Part shown: piece after piece, positions 24,152 through 36,167 of the stretch
Layout of the letters: each line of letters starts with the position of its first letter
Position numbering within the stretch: the first letter of the stretch is position 1
NCBI GenBank assembly: GCA_916700875.1
Contig: CAKAKS010000062.1
Coordinates: forward strand, 7,590,373 to 7,654,372
Origin: Sebastes aleutianus
Lineage: Eukaryota > Chordata > Actinopteri > Perciformes > Sebastidae
Direction: 5' to 3'
DNA: 64,000 nucleotides
Notes under the pieces: generated by a model
Told to the model about the DNA's origin: nothing
The model's input: only the letters and a program-made list of their open reading frames with translations
Database searches by the model: none
Program-made: the position numbers and the translations under genes

Positions 24152-25900
24152 CATGATGGTAATGATCATTTGGAACAGTCGGTGTACCTCCATTCAATTC
24201 TAGTTAGCTAGTTCCTGCTTTTAATTTATTGATTATATGATTTATTGTGATGTTTTCTTTTGATTTTTTTGTGAAATATTGATCCACTCTTCAGAAAAAA
24301 AGAAGCCAAAATCAGTTAATTTCATTATTTGTTTGCATTTTTAAGCACCATTCACAAATCAAGACAGACACAGGTGTTTAGGTACAGATGAATCTGCATC
24401 GTCAGCATATCCACAAGTGAGCTGTGATCAAGAAATTAACAAATCGACCTCATTCAGACGGATGCAACTATAGGTGACCTCTAGTTTCCTAAGTTGTGTA
24501 CTAGTGAGTAATATCTGCTAGCCTTGTGCTGAGAAATGGGCAGACACATGGTCCCATCTCCAATTTCGTCTCAAGTCACAAGGGACTTGAATTACTGACC
24601 TGAAACTTGCCCTAGACTTGCCCTGAAACAGCTCGACAAGCAGTTTGCTTGCACTTAACTAAATCTTTTAATTCTGTGTTACTGTCAGTCTGTTTTTATA
24701 CCTATTACTCTGCCTGCCTCATTTTCTTCGCTGCGCTCTTATGTTACGCACACATTTTGTCTTATTCCCTTGTAGCTGATTTCATAACTCCCTCCTTCCT
24801 CTGTCTCCACACACACACACACATGTCTGTGTTCTCCATGTAGAGTTGTTGTTAGCCCAGATAAAAATGCTTAGCCGTGCTTGGCCAGCCCCGTTATATA
24901 ACACCATCACACTGCCCTAACTCCAGCTTGCTTCACCGTGATGGCACCCCTGGATGTGGATTTGTGTTTGTCTGTGTGTATGTACAAGCAAGCCCCTGGG
25001 TGTGCGTGTGTGCAGCCACGCAGTGATACCACCATTGTGTTGCTTTTCTCTCCATGTTTTCTGCAAGTGTGTCATTGCCAGTTTCTGTGTGACCATTCTT
25101 GTGGCAGTTGTGTCTGTGCTTTGGCATCATCCTTGGTGTGTGTGTCTATGTATATGTCAGTGAAAATTGCACGCTGATATGTGTGCTTGTACGAAGATAT
25201 TAACATATTTGCAAACCTTAGGATGCGCTGAATTTATCCTCTAACATTTAAAGTGGAGTTGGGCTACATATTCAAAGCCCAAGAATCTAATCAAATGTAA
25301 TATTAATTAGAAAATACCACCCTAGAAAACAGCATCCGCCCTGCTGGAGTGGCCTTGATCAAAACACTGAATCTCTTATCACATCCGGAGGCAATGTTCT
25401 GTAACTGATGCTGACCTTTCTGACCTTGTGGAAAGAGGGAAATAAATATACAAATTCTTTCTGAGCAGCAACAGAATGTCCCCCGATCATCAAGCCGAGC
25501 AAATGTTATGTCGCCAAAATTCATAAAAGCCACGCCGAAGCCGCTGCAATGGATCAAAAATGTATGATGTTATGATGTTTCACAATATGAAAAACAAGGC
25601 GTTTTTTTTACTTAATTCCGAAAACGCTTTTCTTTATTTTTTCTGGATTAGAGAATATAGAATGAGGAGGATGAACCAGTTATGCCACACACAATATCAA
25701 CAAAAGTCTTGAAAAATGTGCAAGTGCACGAACTTCCATGTGTATGTGTGTATGGGGGTGCTTGCCAGCTACATGTGTGTGTGTATCTGTTTGGTTTTTT
25801 TAAACAGGGTCCCCGCCTGCAGGATGTGTCTCAGTGCCTTAGTCTCCACCTTTGCCCACTCTCCTAAATAGATCAGGTACATGAATTCCATCTGACACAG
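24152..25900. other. unassigned stretch
   Basis: I see no gene. Short CA and TG runs occur around 24811-24822, 24960-25015 and 25745-25790. 25250-25560 is non-repetitive and GC-balanced and could be conserved noncoding sequence; this is inference only. Confidence 0.4.
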
Positions 25901-25923
25901 GGAGAGAGAGAGAAAGGGATACA

Positions 25924-25968
<45 letters not shown>
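25901..25968. repeat. (GA)n microsatellite
   Basis: GA repeats with an AAAGGGATACAGAGG interruption, then about 20 pure units. A polypurine tract with triplex potential. Confidence 0.95.
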
Positions 25969-25969
<1 letters not shown>

Positions 25970-27078
25970 AAAACAAGTCGTGAAAGTGAAATGAGTATCA
26001 TGCAGCATCTCTGTGTCTTCTTTTTGTCTCTTCTTCCTTTCTGTGCAGCTTTAGAAAATGATTAAAGAGCGCCAGAAGAGTGATGTAAGGACATCAGCAG
26101 CTTTTATGAGTGTATGGAGAGCTAATGCAGAATAAATGGGGATCCTCCGTAATGACTACCGATGTAAGCAGGGATGAATCTTCGCTACCTGTTAAAAATC
26201 TAATTTGCTGCCTCGTCGTCCTTACAGGGGGATTAAAATGGAACAGAATCAGATTTTTCACTGTTTAGATAGCAATGAAGAGACAAGGTCTGTGTCACAC
26301 GAGTGAGGAAATCTGATGTGAGAAGACACTGCAAATCCTGCCAGTGTAGAGATGAGTTTCATTACAGATTCCCTCTGGGGTTTTTACCATTGAACGAGTC
26401 CAAAACACTCCCCTCCATGGGAGATGTAAAAAACAAATTGTGGGTGTGGGTGGGAGACAGAACATGGATAAATAAATGACCTGAATGTCACATGTTATGT
26501 GCCAGGGAAAGTGTCAGGACGTGTTTGTGTATGAGAGTTCCTTTTTGTTTGTGTGCCCAAGAAAGTCGTGTCGGCGTGTGAGTGATTGATAAAAATTTCA
26601 CCATTGCAGACGTTTTCTCTACAGATTTGTGTTAACCGAGCCATCACCCCCATTATATAACACACACTTCCTTCTTCCCCTCTATGTCTTTTCGGACCTC
26701 AGTATGTGTCCACTAGTAATCAGTGTCATCATGTTTGGCCGACCACAATGTAAAGAAAACCTAGAAGAAATCAGGAAACAGATGTTAATTTCTCTGTGAT
26801 CGTAAACAAACTACGACATCTGTGAAACAAACGATTTCGATTTATCATCCTACACGGACGGAACAATGACAAGATGGGCAACAATATGTTGTCTTGAGTG
26901 TCATTGAAGAGGAATTTAGTTTTGGACATTGGACCAACCAGTCAGCTTTTTTGTTGTGAAGGTCCACACTATGTGTTGCTGAGATTTGAGAGATTTTTAT
27001 CTGAAAAGTTGTTAGGCTCGGTGGCAAGTATCCTTTGACGGGGGCAGGAATTAAAAATTTTAAAAAGCTATAGCAAAG
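25969..27078. other. unassigned stretch
   Basis: I see no gene. 26040-26360 is balanced unique sequence with no frame, another conserved-noncoding-like patch by texture. Confidence 0.4.
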
Positions 27079-27500
27079 GGCTGTGTCCAAAATTGCATAC
27101 TATGTACTACATACCCAGTATCTTTTGTATTGTCCAACATACTTTTATGAGTAGCATCTTTGTATCTTTTCGGATGCACTGACCAGTACATTATGTAGTC
27201 ACTTCCTGAGAGCCTCCTTGCCGTTTGGAGACATGTAACCATGGTAACCCGTACCAACCTCATGTGATCAGACAGTGAGATTTGTGAGAATCAAAGTTTG
27301 AACTAATTTAAAATATATATTTCTATTACTATATATTATCATTGAAGCATTATTGATGTTACAGAGCTTTCTGTCAACATCTGTTATGAACATTTTTGTC
27401 ACGCATGTCATGCATTGCATTGTCGGATATTTATGCCGCAGTAGTGTCCAGTGTTTGCATACTGTAATATTTCACCGGAAATGGTATGCAGTTCGCATAC
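27079..27500 (+). mobile_element. MITE, family C (copy 2)
   Basis: The inverse-orientation partner of 6675-7097. It starts GGCTGTGTCCAAAATTGCAT, passes CCATGGTAACCCGTACCAAC, and ends TTTCACCGGAAATGGTATGC. Both copies are about 420 bp and lack coding capacity. Confidence 0.75.
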
Positions 27501-28869
27501 TATTGGTTTCATACTAAGATTAGCAACCATGCTGTTTTCCTATAGTATGATGCTTTTGAGGAATTGTTCCTTGGCTTACAGACATTAATGTCTTCCTGTG
27601 ACTGACAGGTGATTAAGAAAAACTTCAGTTTAATATAAATTCCTGAGTTGAAACCACTTAACTGAAGCACAATGGAAATAAAATGAAACCGTACCAATCT
27701 GGTTGCCCCTTGGAAGTTGTTTTTCATAATGTACAGGAATGAATGAGAGTAAATTGCTTCTTCTGAGGGGAGGAAAAATGAATCCTTTAATCTGCAGCTA
27801 CTATTACTTTTTATCATCTTTTACTGTATCTCCAAATTGTCTATTAGTAGGAACAGCCTAAAGGACTGTTGGCGCAAACTCATAAAACCACTTGTATTAT
27901 TATCCCTTTAAACCTTTAAATTAAATGCAAGTTGTGAAAAACTATTCTCGCATTAAAAAAGCAGGAGTCTCACCGCAGAAGTGGAGATCAGGGGAAAATG
28001 TTCTTCTGGGGGGGAGAGGGGGAGGGAGAGCTCTTATAATGAAAATAGACGTGCTGAAAGTGAAAAGACACAGGCAAAGAATGAGCGATGAACTACTTCA
28101 GCTCTTAGACCCAAGTGTCCTCACCTGCCTTTCCCACCTCTCTCCTAATATTGAGGGGAAGTGAGCTTCGCCGTCTCCGCACAAACCTAACCCTACGGAC
28201 ATGTTAGTGATATTGGAAGGAAGATAAAAGGTAGAAAGCAAGGACAGTGGCATGTATGAGAGACTCCTGTGAAAGGGGGAAGTACTAAAATATTGAAAAA
28301 TTTAAATATATATAAGATGTTTCCCCTAACCTGATTTAGCACTCCAACTTTATATTTAGCAGTTCCCTCTTTCTGCTCGCTGTTTCCTTTTTCTTTTTCA
28401 TTTTCACACTCTGATAAGAAATTGAGGTTTCATCATAGTCAGATGACGACCTGCGCTACCATATTTCAGACTATTTAACACTCCTACGTTAAGATTGTGA
28501 GCAGGAACTGGTGTAAGAGAAAGGTCTAAAACATCTCCCTCATTACAGCTTTATGACCCAGGACCTCTGTCCCATCTGCCAGTTACTAAATCAATGTGAA
28601 AATTCAGCATCTATTATTCATTTAGATCTGGGAGGCTGTGATTAGGCCGAGGTCAAACGTCCATACTTCAGCTGCTTATAGATTGGAGCAGCAGAAAGAA
28701 ATTAGACCGCAAAATTCACAGAGGTGTGCCAGGAGCTACTGTGCTAAATCATTATAAAACATTTTGTCTTTCCTTTGACCGAGCCATGGCTCACTCTTTA
28801 GGCTAAATTTAAGAGGGTGAGCCTCTTTGAACACACTGGACTTTTGTTCGTTCTTCGTGTGAAACCTGA
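27501..28869. other. unassigned stretch
   Basis: I see no gene. A G-rich run lies at 28007-28032. 28540-28770 is a balanced unique patch that might be conserved noncoding sequence. Confidence 0.4.
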
Positions 28870-29215
28870 AGTCATCGTTGATTTATTTGTCATGTAACTT
28901 CCGTACGTAAGTTATGCCACTTCTGGAGTTATTTTAACCCAAACCACGATCTTTTCCTAAACCCAATTAAGTAGTTTTTGTGATGTAACTTTTGTACTTC
29001 CAGTGTTATTTTAACCCAAACCGCAATCTTTTCCTAAACCTAAATTTTGTTGCCTTAACCTAAACAGGTCGATCTTTTCCTAAACCTAACTCACTAGTTT
29101 TGTTGCCTAAACCTAACCAAGTAAATTTATGCCTAAACCTAAGTAGTTTTATTTTGAAAAGACTGGAGCGGAAATTGACGTGTGTCATGTGTTGCCGGAC
29201 ATTCATAGGAAAACA
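28870..29215. repeat. tandem repeat related to family I (CCTAAACCTAA units)
   Basis: A roughly 100-bp block (GTAACTT-CGTAC, TTATTTTAACCCAAACC, TCTTTTCCTAAACC) is repeated about twice. Shorter CCTAAACCTAA(C/G)NNAGTA units follow. The same units occur in 52180-52380 and, reversed, in 49540-49590 and 61735-61775. No TIR pair was located here. Confidence 0.6.
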
Positions 29216-30489
29216 CACAAAAAATAAGGAATAACTTTTCGTAAGAAATCATAGGAACTGTTGTATGAGGACACGTTGCTTTTATAAATTGAAACACTGT
29301 CGTATTCGTAAATCAGTGTGTACTCTTTGTCTGACTACAATAAGACGTTTGGAATGTGCATTACCCAATCCAACCATGCATGAAAATGAAACGAAATTCT
29401 CACCGGGTATATCTTTTAGATTGCTATAAAAAGTCCATGTCGAAAAATGGAAGATGGGATGAAGGCCTTGGTTTTGGTGCAGCTTGTCTCATTTTAGCTA
29501 TAAAAAGTATGATTTTCAGGGTCTGCCGAGAGATTTTTCAACTGACTGAACAAGCCGAACCACATGGGACTACCTTTCATGAAGTCGCAGCTTTCTCAGC
29601 TGGATTCTGTTCCACTTTAGCACATCCTTCCTTCCGTTCCTCTCTCACCATAAGTGAGCTCTCTGTTGAAGACTCTCAGACGTACAGAAAAAAGGGCCCC
29701 TCTGCTCCTCTGTGTGAGAGCAATTCGTTGAAGGAAGGGAACAAGGTAATTAGAAGAGGATTGGCTCCCTCAGCTGGGACAGTCCTGCCAACTTCTTCTC
29801 CTCTTGTCATTACAACTGAGTAGCAAAAGTTTTGAGCAGCGTAAGCAGCATGGAGACCATCAATACTAACTCTTATGATATTACTTTCAACATTTTATAA
29901 GACTATGATGCTCTGTTATTGTTTCCAAAGACTTAGATGCAGCCTATTATATTGTGCAAAGACAAAAGCCCAGGTGAAAAGAAGAACTTTTTCTGTTAAA
30001 TGCAGAACAATAGGTAGTGTTGACATGGAGTACAGAGTTGCAGTACGTAAAGCAAATCCTCCTACTTTCCTGCTCAGCTCGAGTGTATGTTTTATAACAT
30101 TCTGCACCAAACTGTATCAGGACCACTGTCCATGGTGCTGAACCCTGGACCACAGGGATATGGGAGCTGTCCAGGATACTCAGTGCACTAAAGGGCAGGA
30201 TTTTTTTTTACTGCTAACAGCTATGGGATAGGATCTTTATACATTCTAAATGCTGTTCCTTTGTTTCTTTATTAGTTCAATATGCCATCTCTGAGTAGCA
30301 ATAGTGTGTATTGTCTTTTCATCTGTTTTATTTCTATACTGATATCAGGCTGCAGCACCATCCCCCATGTATGGGTTTTAAATTTGTGTCAGTTGGACCA
30401 TATGATACTAATGCATAGCATGTTAAACAAAGGGGCAATTCATTTCAGTTACATTTTTACCATGGACGTTTTTCATATCAATATTGCCT
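29216..30489. other. unassigned stretch with one 155-codon open frame
   Basis: 29356-29823 (+) is open for 155 codons from an ATG, among the longest frames in the window that are not made of simple repeat. The peptide has no signal peptide or domain I recognise, and its composition (Ser, Leu, Thr mixed) is unremarkable. A frame of this length is expected by chance in 64 kb, so I do not call a gene. The remainder is AT-rich unique sequence. Confidence 0.35.
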
Positions 30490-30925
30490 TTAAAGTGGCA
30501 GTAGGCAGTATATTTTTTGGCATCATTGGGCAAAAATTCCATAATAACCTTTCAGCATATTGTAATTCAAGTGTTCTGAGAGATAACTAGACTTCTGCAC
30601 CTCCTCATGGCTCTGTTTTCAGGCTTTAAAAAATCTAGCCTGTGACGGGAGACTTTGACCAATCACAGGTCATTTGAGAGAGAGAGCGTTCTTATTGGTT
30701 GTGCTCCGGTCATGTGACCGCAACTTGGCGTTTCTTCACCAGATTTCACAATGGCGGCAGTGTCACAAACTTTCCCATTTTACAGCTAAACCGTGATCTA
30801 CAAATTCTGATAACATTTGAGGCGAGAAATAGGCATTGACGTAACACAATATTGATTCATATTTGATCAGCGCTGCCTAGTTTGACCGTTTGATCGGAGT
30901 TCGGAAGTAATTGATAGCCGGATGA
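30490..30925 (-). mobile_element. TTAA-type MITE, family A (partial copy)
   Basis: This begins with TTAA-AGTGGCAGTAGGC at 30490 and matches the reverse complement of the 3' two-thirds of 48147-48813. Landmarks are GCATCATTGGGCAAAAATTCC, CCTCATGGCTCTGTTTTCAG, GACTTTGACCAATCACAGG, GTGCTCCGGTCATGTGAC, and TTTGATCAGCGCTGCCTAG. Homology stops near GCCGG, about 30925, where unrelated sequence with a helicase-like fragment begins. Confidence 0.85.
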
Positions 30926-31037
30926 CAAGGTGCGTTTGTTTTCCAGACCAATCAACGTCCTCTGAGGAGCTACTGGCAGCTACGGGCATGATTTATGGGT
31001 GTGTGACGTGGAGATGCGACTGTTTGTTCTGACCAAC
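30926..31037. other. upstream flank of the helicase-like fragment
   Basis: A GC-richer segment with ACCAATCAACG (an inverted CCAAT-type word context) and no frame. It may be the 5' flank carried along with the helicase-like fragment; this is inferred from position only. Confidence 0.3.
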
Positions 31038-31240
31038 AATGGTGGCTCTAAAGAGGTTAGTGTAGATGCTGCAATAGCATCGGTTAGATCAGAACTGGAG
31101 AGTATTTCTCCATTGAACAAGGGCAAAGAATGGCACTGAAGGCTTTTCACAATGGAAAAGATATTGTTGCTCTTCTCCTGACTGGCTTTGGCAAGAGTTT
31201 GATTGACAGATGGTTCACCCAATCGCCTGCTAAGTATTTT
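31038..31240 (+). pseudogene. RecQ-like SF2 helicase N-terminal fragment, frameshifted
   Basis: One + strand frame reads SVDAAIASVRSELESIS. After a frameshift near 31110-31125 the next frame reads ALKAFHNGKDIV, then LLLTGFGKSLI, with the Walker A/motif I TGFGKS at 31181-31198. RecQ-type helicases carry a Q-rich segment, then ALKA-GKDV, then LPTGFGKSLI-QL, so order and spacing fit; the usual proline before TGFGKS is leucine here. After SLI the sequence leaves the family and runs into an AT tract. No other helicase motifs follow. This is a dead fragment beside a TTAA element, probably a copy of a repeated teleost helicase-like gene. Confidence 0.6.
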
Positions 31241-32325
31241 TTTTTAAAGTGTCTGCCCTTTTCCAAACACTTTCCAATGACGGCTTCTTAGATGGTTCTG
31301 TGTAACAAACCACCTGGCAGGTCAGGTTAGGTTCAAGCACCAAAAAATAATAATGGACACAGCACTCAGAGTAGAAGTTTTACTGCTTGGAATGTCATTG
31401 AAAAGAATTAATAGATCTATGAAAAGAGTATACAAGGCTCCATGAAGGCACCGCCGCAGCTGAACAAAGAGGCTTTCCTATATGGGCTCAGCACCCAAAG
31501 CCTACGCAGGTGCCTGCCAATCTGCCATGGATGGGAAATACAAAATAAACAAAATAAAAATAGGACATAATATATTGCAAACCAGTAAAGTTGCACAGTT
31601 GTTTCTTGGCCTCATTTTTATGAGCTACTGACTTGGTGCACTCCCTCTTGATTGTATTACTCCAGACATTGAATTGGCTGCAAGAAAATGGCTGCATGTG
31701 TTCGCTATGACAGAGAGTCAAAGCCAGATATGTGTATAATTGATGACACAGAGATGTGACATAAATCTCATCATTTGGTATATCCTACTAAGAAATTAAA
31801 CTTCAGTCATATCAATTTGAAAGAAAATAAAGTGAGATTTTCTTTCATGTCTTTAAGTTGTCAGAGGCAAACAGAGTAGCCCTAAGATATTTTCTTTATT
31901 TACATATTTACACAGCTCAAAATAGCCACTTATACTCATGCAAACAGAGAGTCTAACATACTGTTTATTGTATGGAACAGGCAATCTGCACACACACACA
32001 AACACACTCATGTGCTCAACAGCCAAAGGCTAAACTAAAGCAGGCAGGCTGCTGTACATATTCACAGTAAACACTATTAGGATGTGAACAAATCCTCTAT
32101 CCGATGACATTTTGCCTGTAACCTCGCTCTCGGGACAGATATGTTTAATGTTGGTTATATATGCGTGTGTTTGTTAGCGGTGTCTGTGATCTGCCTCAAC
32201 TTAAGAGCTGGAAAGAGGACAGGGTAAGCACACAGCCCGTAGCTACAGTATGTCAGCATTGATAACACCACAAAAGAAGAGAGAGAGCGTAACATACATA
32301 CACAGACGCACACTCTGCAGGGCCC

Positions 32326-32330
<5 letters not shown>
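31241..32330. other. unassigned stretch
   Basis: I see no gene. A T-run followed by TTTAAAG at 31232-31245 might mark an element end. The rest is unique sequence with a short CA run at 31990-32008. Confidence 0.4.

Positions 32331-32384
<54 letters not shown>
32331..32384. repeat. (GT)27 microsatellite
   Basis: An uninterrupted GT run. Confidence 0.97.
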
Positions 32385-32386
<2 letters not shown>

Positions 32387-34187
32387 GGGCTGGAGATAAT
32401 CAACCCTCATAAGGTTCAGTGGAAGATGAGCGCTGACCCTATTTCACCTGGCCTTCTCTCTTCAGCCTCCTCTCCTCCTCTCTCTCAGAAGAGCTTACGC
32501 AGGTCTTTTGTAACACTTGAGGGATACTTGCTCCTACTGGATCTCGGTCCCCCTGTCACTTAGCCAACACTTTGCTCCTGTGCTGAATTTTTTATCAGCA
32601 ACAAATTTTCTCTGGAAACAGAAAACGCTGGCTCACACTTTTCGCTAACGTTTGGCACGCTGGATATTTTCACATAACATCAGCCTAAGCCATCCTTGCT
32701 CGTGTGTGTGTGATTGTATTTTTTATCAATGACGTCTTTTGGGAATTTTTCTCTCTCCTCCTCCTTCACTTCCTCCTGTCTTGTCCTCTATTCATTTTCA
32801 GAGTAAGAGCACACACGTGCAGCGGCTACAAGTAGGAGTGACATGAGCCGTTTTGCCACATGACATCCTTTCATGTTTAATTAGACACTGTTTCCCTCCC
32901 TCAGATTCTTTAACTCTTGATGTTCTATGTCTCTGTGGGGGCAAAAAACAACTCTTTATTGTTGCTTTTTAATAAAAACTTCAGTAGCACTTGTAACTTA
33001 AACAATGCTGAACAAAAATTGTCAGATTATGTGATGTTCTTCTTTTTTGAAAACATTGCAACCGATTGGTCTAATGGAAATGCTCAAATTAAATGTCATT
33101 TCAGACTTTGAAAGCTAACTCCAACACCATTTTCACACTTATGTGCATGAGCAGGTGAGGCATTACTTTTGAACATCTAATCAGATCTGATGTGACCCAA
33201 ATGTTGTTATTGTTCATTCAAACCTACAATTTAATACATTTTGCCACAATCCTAGGGAAAAAGTTGCATTCAAATTACAAAGTGTGACCTGTAACCCTTC
33301 TGTCATTCTCTATTTTGTGTGAGATGGAGTGGCTGGAGCGGCCATCTCTTCTTCTTTTCGCTTAAAGTTATAATCCTTAAGATTTCTGAGAAATTTAATT
33401 CTGTTTTTGATATTATTCACGGTTGGCATTTTGTCAGCAATAGCCATTTAATATATTTACATTCTATAAATATCTTTCTATATTATAGCTGTCAATGGTT
33501 AGTGGCGGAGTCCACCATTCTGTGCTGGATTCAAATTGTCTTTACAAACACTAGGGATTCACAGGAAACAATGCAGTGTGCAATCCAGTATTACTGATTT
33601 TAATTTATCTTATTGACATTAGCCTCGCTGAAGTGAAGCCTGTAAACAGAAGTTGAAACAAAAAACTGGTGAAACCAAGGGTCACTTTTATTGTGAAACA
33701 GTCACGGGAAACACAATGTATTAGTCACAGAGGTGCTTACTACGGATGTCAACAGTACAACAGGCATTTTCCGCTTTTTTTTGTCAGCAGATCAGTTTTG
33801 ATTTTTGCAGCATGAAATCAGATTGCAGTCGCAGCTATTGTTAACTGGCTTATTTATTAGATGATGAGTTTGTTTGGTTGCGCTGTAAACAGATACACTA
33901 GTAGCTCCCCTGTTGTATTTCTGACAAGGTAGCTGTGAGAAGTGTTTGCTGCCCCAACCCTCATACTGTCAGCCAGAACATGCCTGTATTTTACCCTCTG
34001 TCTGAAACGCTCCGTTTTAGCACATTGAAACGGAATTGCGTTGTTAGGCAACAGCTTGGGTTCATGTTTACTTCCTTTCAGCTGAAATCATGTATATTAT
34101 ATTACATTCTTGTTTCAAAAGCAGTTTCTGAATATGGGTTATTTCTCCATGGATTGAGTGTTTCAACACTTCCGCAGTATTTAGCAC
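32385..34187. other. unassigned stretch
   Basis: I see no gene. The sequence is AT-rich and unique with modest pyrimidine-rich tracts at 32440-32490 and 32740-32790. Confidence 0.45.
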
Positions 34188-34276
34188 TTAAAGCTGAAGT
34201 AGGCGAGATTGGAGCAAATATGTTTAAAAAAAGTTATTTTTATAAAACGGTCGCCATATCGTGGCAGTAGTACATG

Positions 34277-35611
34277 TGTAGCCCTGGCTAAAATTCATTT
34301 AGATATCAGAAGGCAACTAGTTTTAAAAAAAATAAACCAGGCTAAATGTTTTTAAAAAGCTGGTTAAAATGTATAAATATGGTTTAAAAAACAAAAAGAG
34401 TCCAAAATTCATATTTCAGGCAAATGAGCATAGTTTGTTTGTTTTGCACATAATCCAACAGGTGTAATCAACCTTACAGTCTAACTTGGTTAGCAGCATA
34501 AAGGTCAATCATTGTTTTTCTTTGTTTTCATTGGTTTGTTGTAAAGCAAACAGCCAATCAAAGTCCAGTTTCAGGTAGAGGGGCGGGGCTTAGCGTTACC
34601 TGCAGGTCACGATGTTTGGGAGTGAAGCAGACGTCAGTTGTCACGGTCGAGTGAACATTGAGATTGTACGTGTCCGAGAGGCATAACGTTCATAACTTCA
34701 GGGTTGACGACCAGTTATCCTCTGGTTTGGACTTGTGTGATCTTCAGGAGGTAAATATGAGCTTGTGTGTTGTTTCTGTACTGTGACTGAAGTGTTATGG
34801 TGTAAAAACGAGTTGTATTGCTTACAGCAATTAGCCGTTAGCATATAGCAAAATTAGCTTTGCATCTGAAGCATTTGGTTAAAACAAGCTAGTGCTACAT
34901 CGACATGAAGTAGTGGAAGGACTTGTTGCTTAGCCTATTTATTTGATTCAGGAGACATTTGGACTGTGAGAGAGAGGAAAACTCTTTTGGACCACAGTTA
35001 GAGAGCTGCTTCTCCCTGCTGCTGCTGCTGCTGGTGTACCACATGGACTGTTGATGATGCTGCTGTTGGCTTTGGACAACCAAGCTGGTGTTTTTGTCTG
35101 TGCTCTGCTCTCTGTGATATTAGAGCCTAATTAGAAGTATTACAGAGAGATTTAAAGATACTTGAAGTAACAAGGTGACCTAATATTTAATTTTGTTTAT
35201 TAATATTGGGTGGTAATTTCATTTTCACAAGTGAATTAAATTCATTGCTACTTAATTTTTTATTTTTTGCACCTTTGTTAGTTAATAAATACCCAAAGCT
35301 TGGGAGTTTTGTATTTAAAGCATACTCATGGTGTAGTTCATCTTACATATTTCAGGTTTTGTTAAACTATTTACAAAAGGTCAATTGAATCAATATACCA
35401 GACTAAAACTTAATTGGATACATACTTTTATTGTATTTTATTTAATCTTATTGGAGGAAACGCCATTCATTTTTGAGTTTTAGAATAAGAGAACAGAAGT
35501 TGTGAAATTCAGAATAGCTTGCAAGTAATAGCGCCATTTAATTTGAAACAGAACCCACTACCTTTAACAGACTCACCTAATATTATATTGATACATGGGA
35601 CGGTTGCTACA
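34277..35611. mobile_element. 1335-bp insertion with TG...CA ends, LTR-like
   Basis: It interrupts the family A element. The insert starts TGTAGCC and ends GGTTGCTACA, so its ends are TG...CA with a 6-bp inverted TGTAGC. The flanks are CATG (34273-34276) and AATG (35612-35615), a possible 4-bp target duplication with one mismatch. Inside are a CCAAT word, a GC box GGGGCGGGGC near 34580-34592, and an exon-end-like CAGGAG followed by GTAAAT at about 34750. It has no open frame worth noting. A solo LTR is plausible, but its length and AT-rich 3' half leave other non-autonomous elements possible. Confidence 0.5.
35007..35033. repeat. (CTG)n trinucleotide run
   Basis: About six CTG units in a row within the 1.3-kb insert, with more CTG words nearby. 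Minor. Confidence 0.8.
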
Positions 35612-36167
35612 AATGAAACAGGTAACCTGAAAAAATTCATATGCCTCTGTGTCCTCCGGTGCTCCTAACGGCATCTGCAAGATTTCACATACCGGAGGAA
35701 AACAAGCAATAAGAGCTGATCTGAGGTCCGCTGTCCAGCTGCCGTCTATGAGAGCCGGCTGTCAATCACTCGCGAACTCTGACCAAACGGTCAAACTAGG
35801 CAGCGCTGATCAAATATGAATCAATATTATGATACGTTAATGCCTATTTCTCGCCTCAAATGCTTTCAGAATATTCTTGTAATGTACGGTTTAGCTGTAA
35901 AATGAGAAAGTTTGTGACGCCGCCACCATTGTGAAATCTGGAATCATGTGAAATCTGTCACATGACCGGAGCACAGCCAATAGGAACGTTCTCTCTGAAA
36001 TGACCTGTGATTGGTCAAAGTCTCCTGTCACGGGCCTGAAAACAGAGCCATGAGGAGGTGTAGAAGTCTAGTTATCTCTCAGAACACTTGAATTACAATA
36101 TGCTGAAAGGTTATTATGGAATTTTTGCCCAATGATGCCAAAAGTATACTGCCTACTGCCACTTTAA

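Larger units (their letters stand above)
34188..36167 (+). mobile_element. TTAA-type MITE, family A, split by a 1.3-kb insertion
   Basis: The left end TTAA-AGCTGAAGTAGGC starts at 34188. The right end GCCTACTGCCACT-TTAA stops at 36167. Left part 34188-34276 and right part 35612-36167 together correspond to the uninterrupted copy at 48147-48813. The join falls in the phrase GTAGTACATGAAAC of that copy. No coding capacity. TTAA targets are used by piggyBac, Kolobok and Sola3 transposons; which of these mobilised it cannot be told from this sequence. Confidence 0.85.

Noticed and set aside
35007..35033. Pathogenic-type CTG expansion
   Set aside because: Only about six uninterrupted units, inside a transposon insert.
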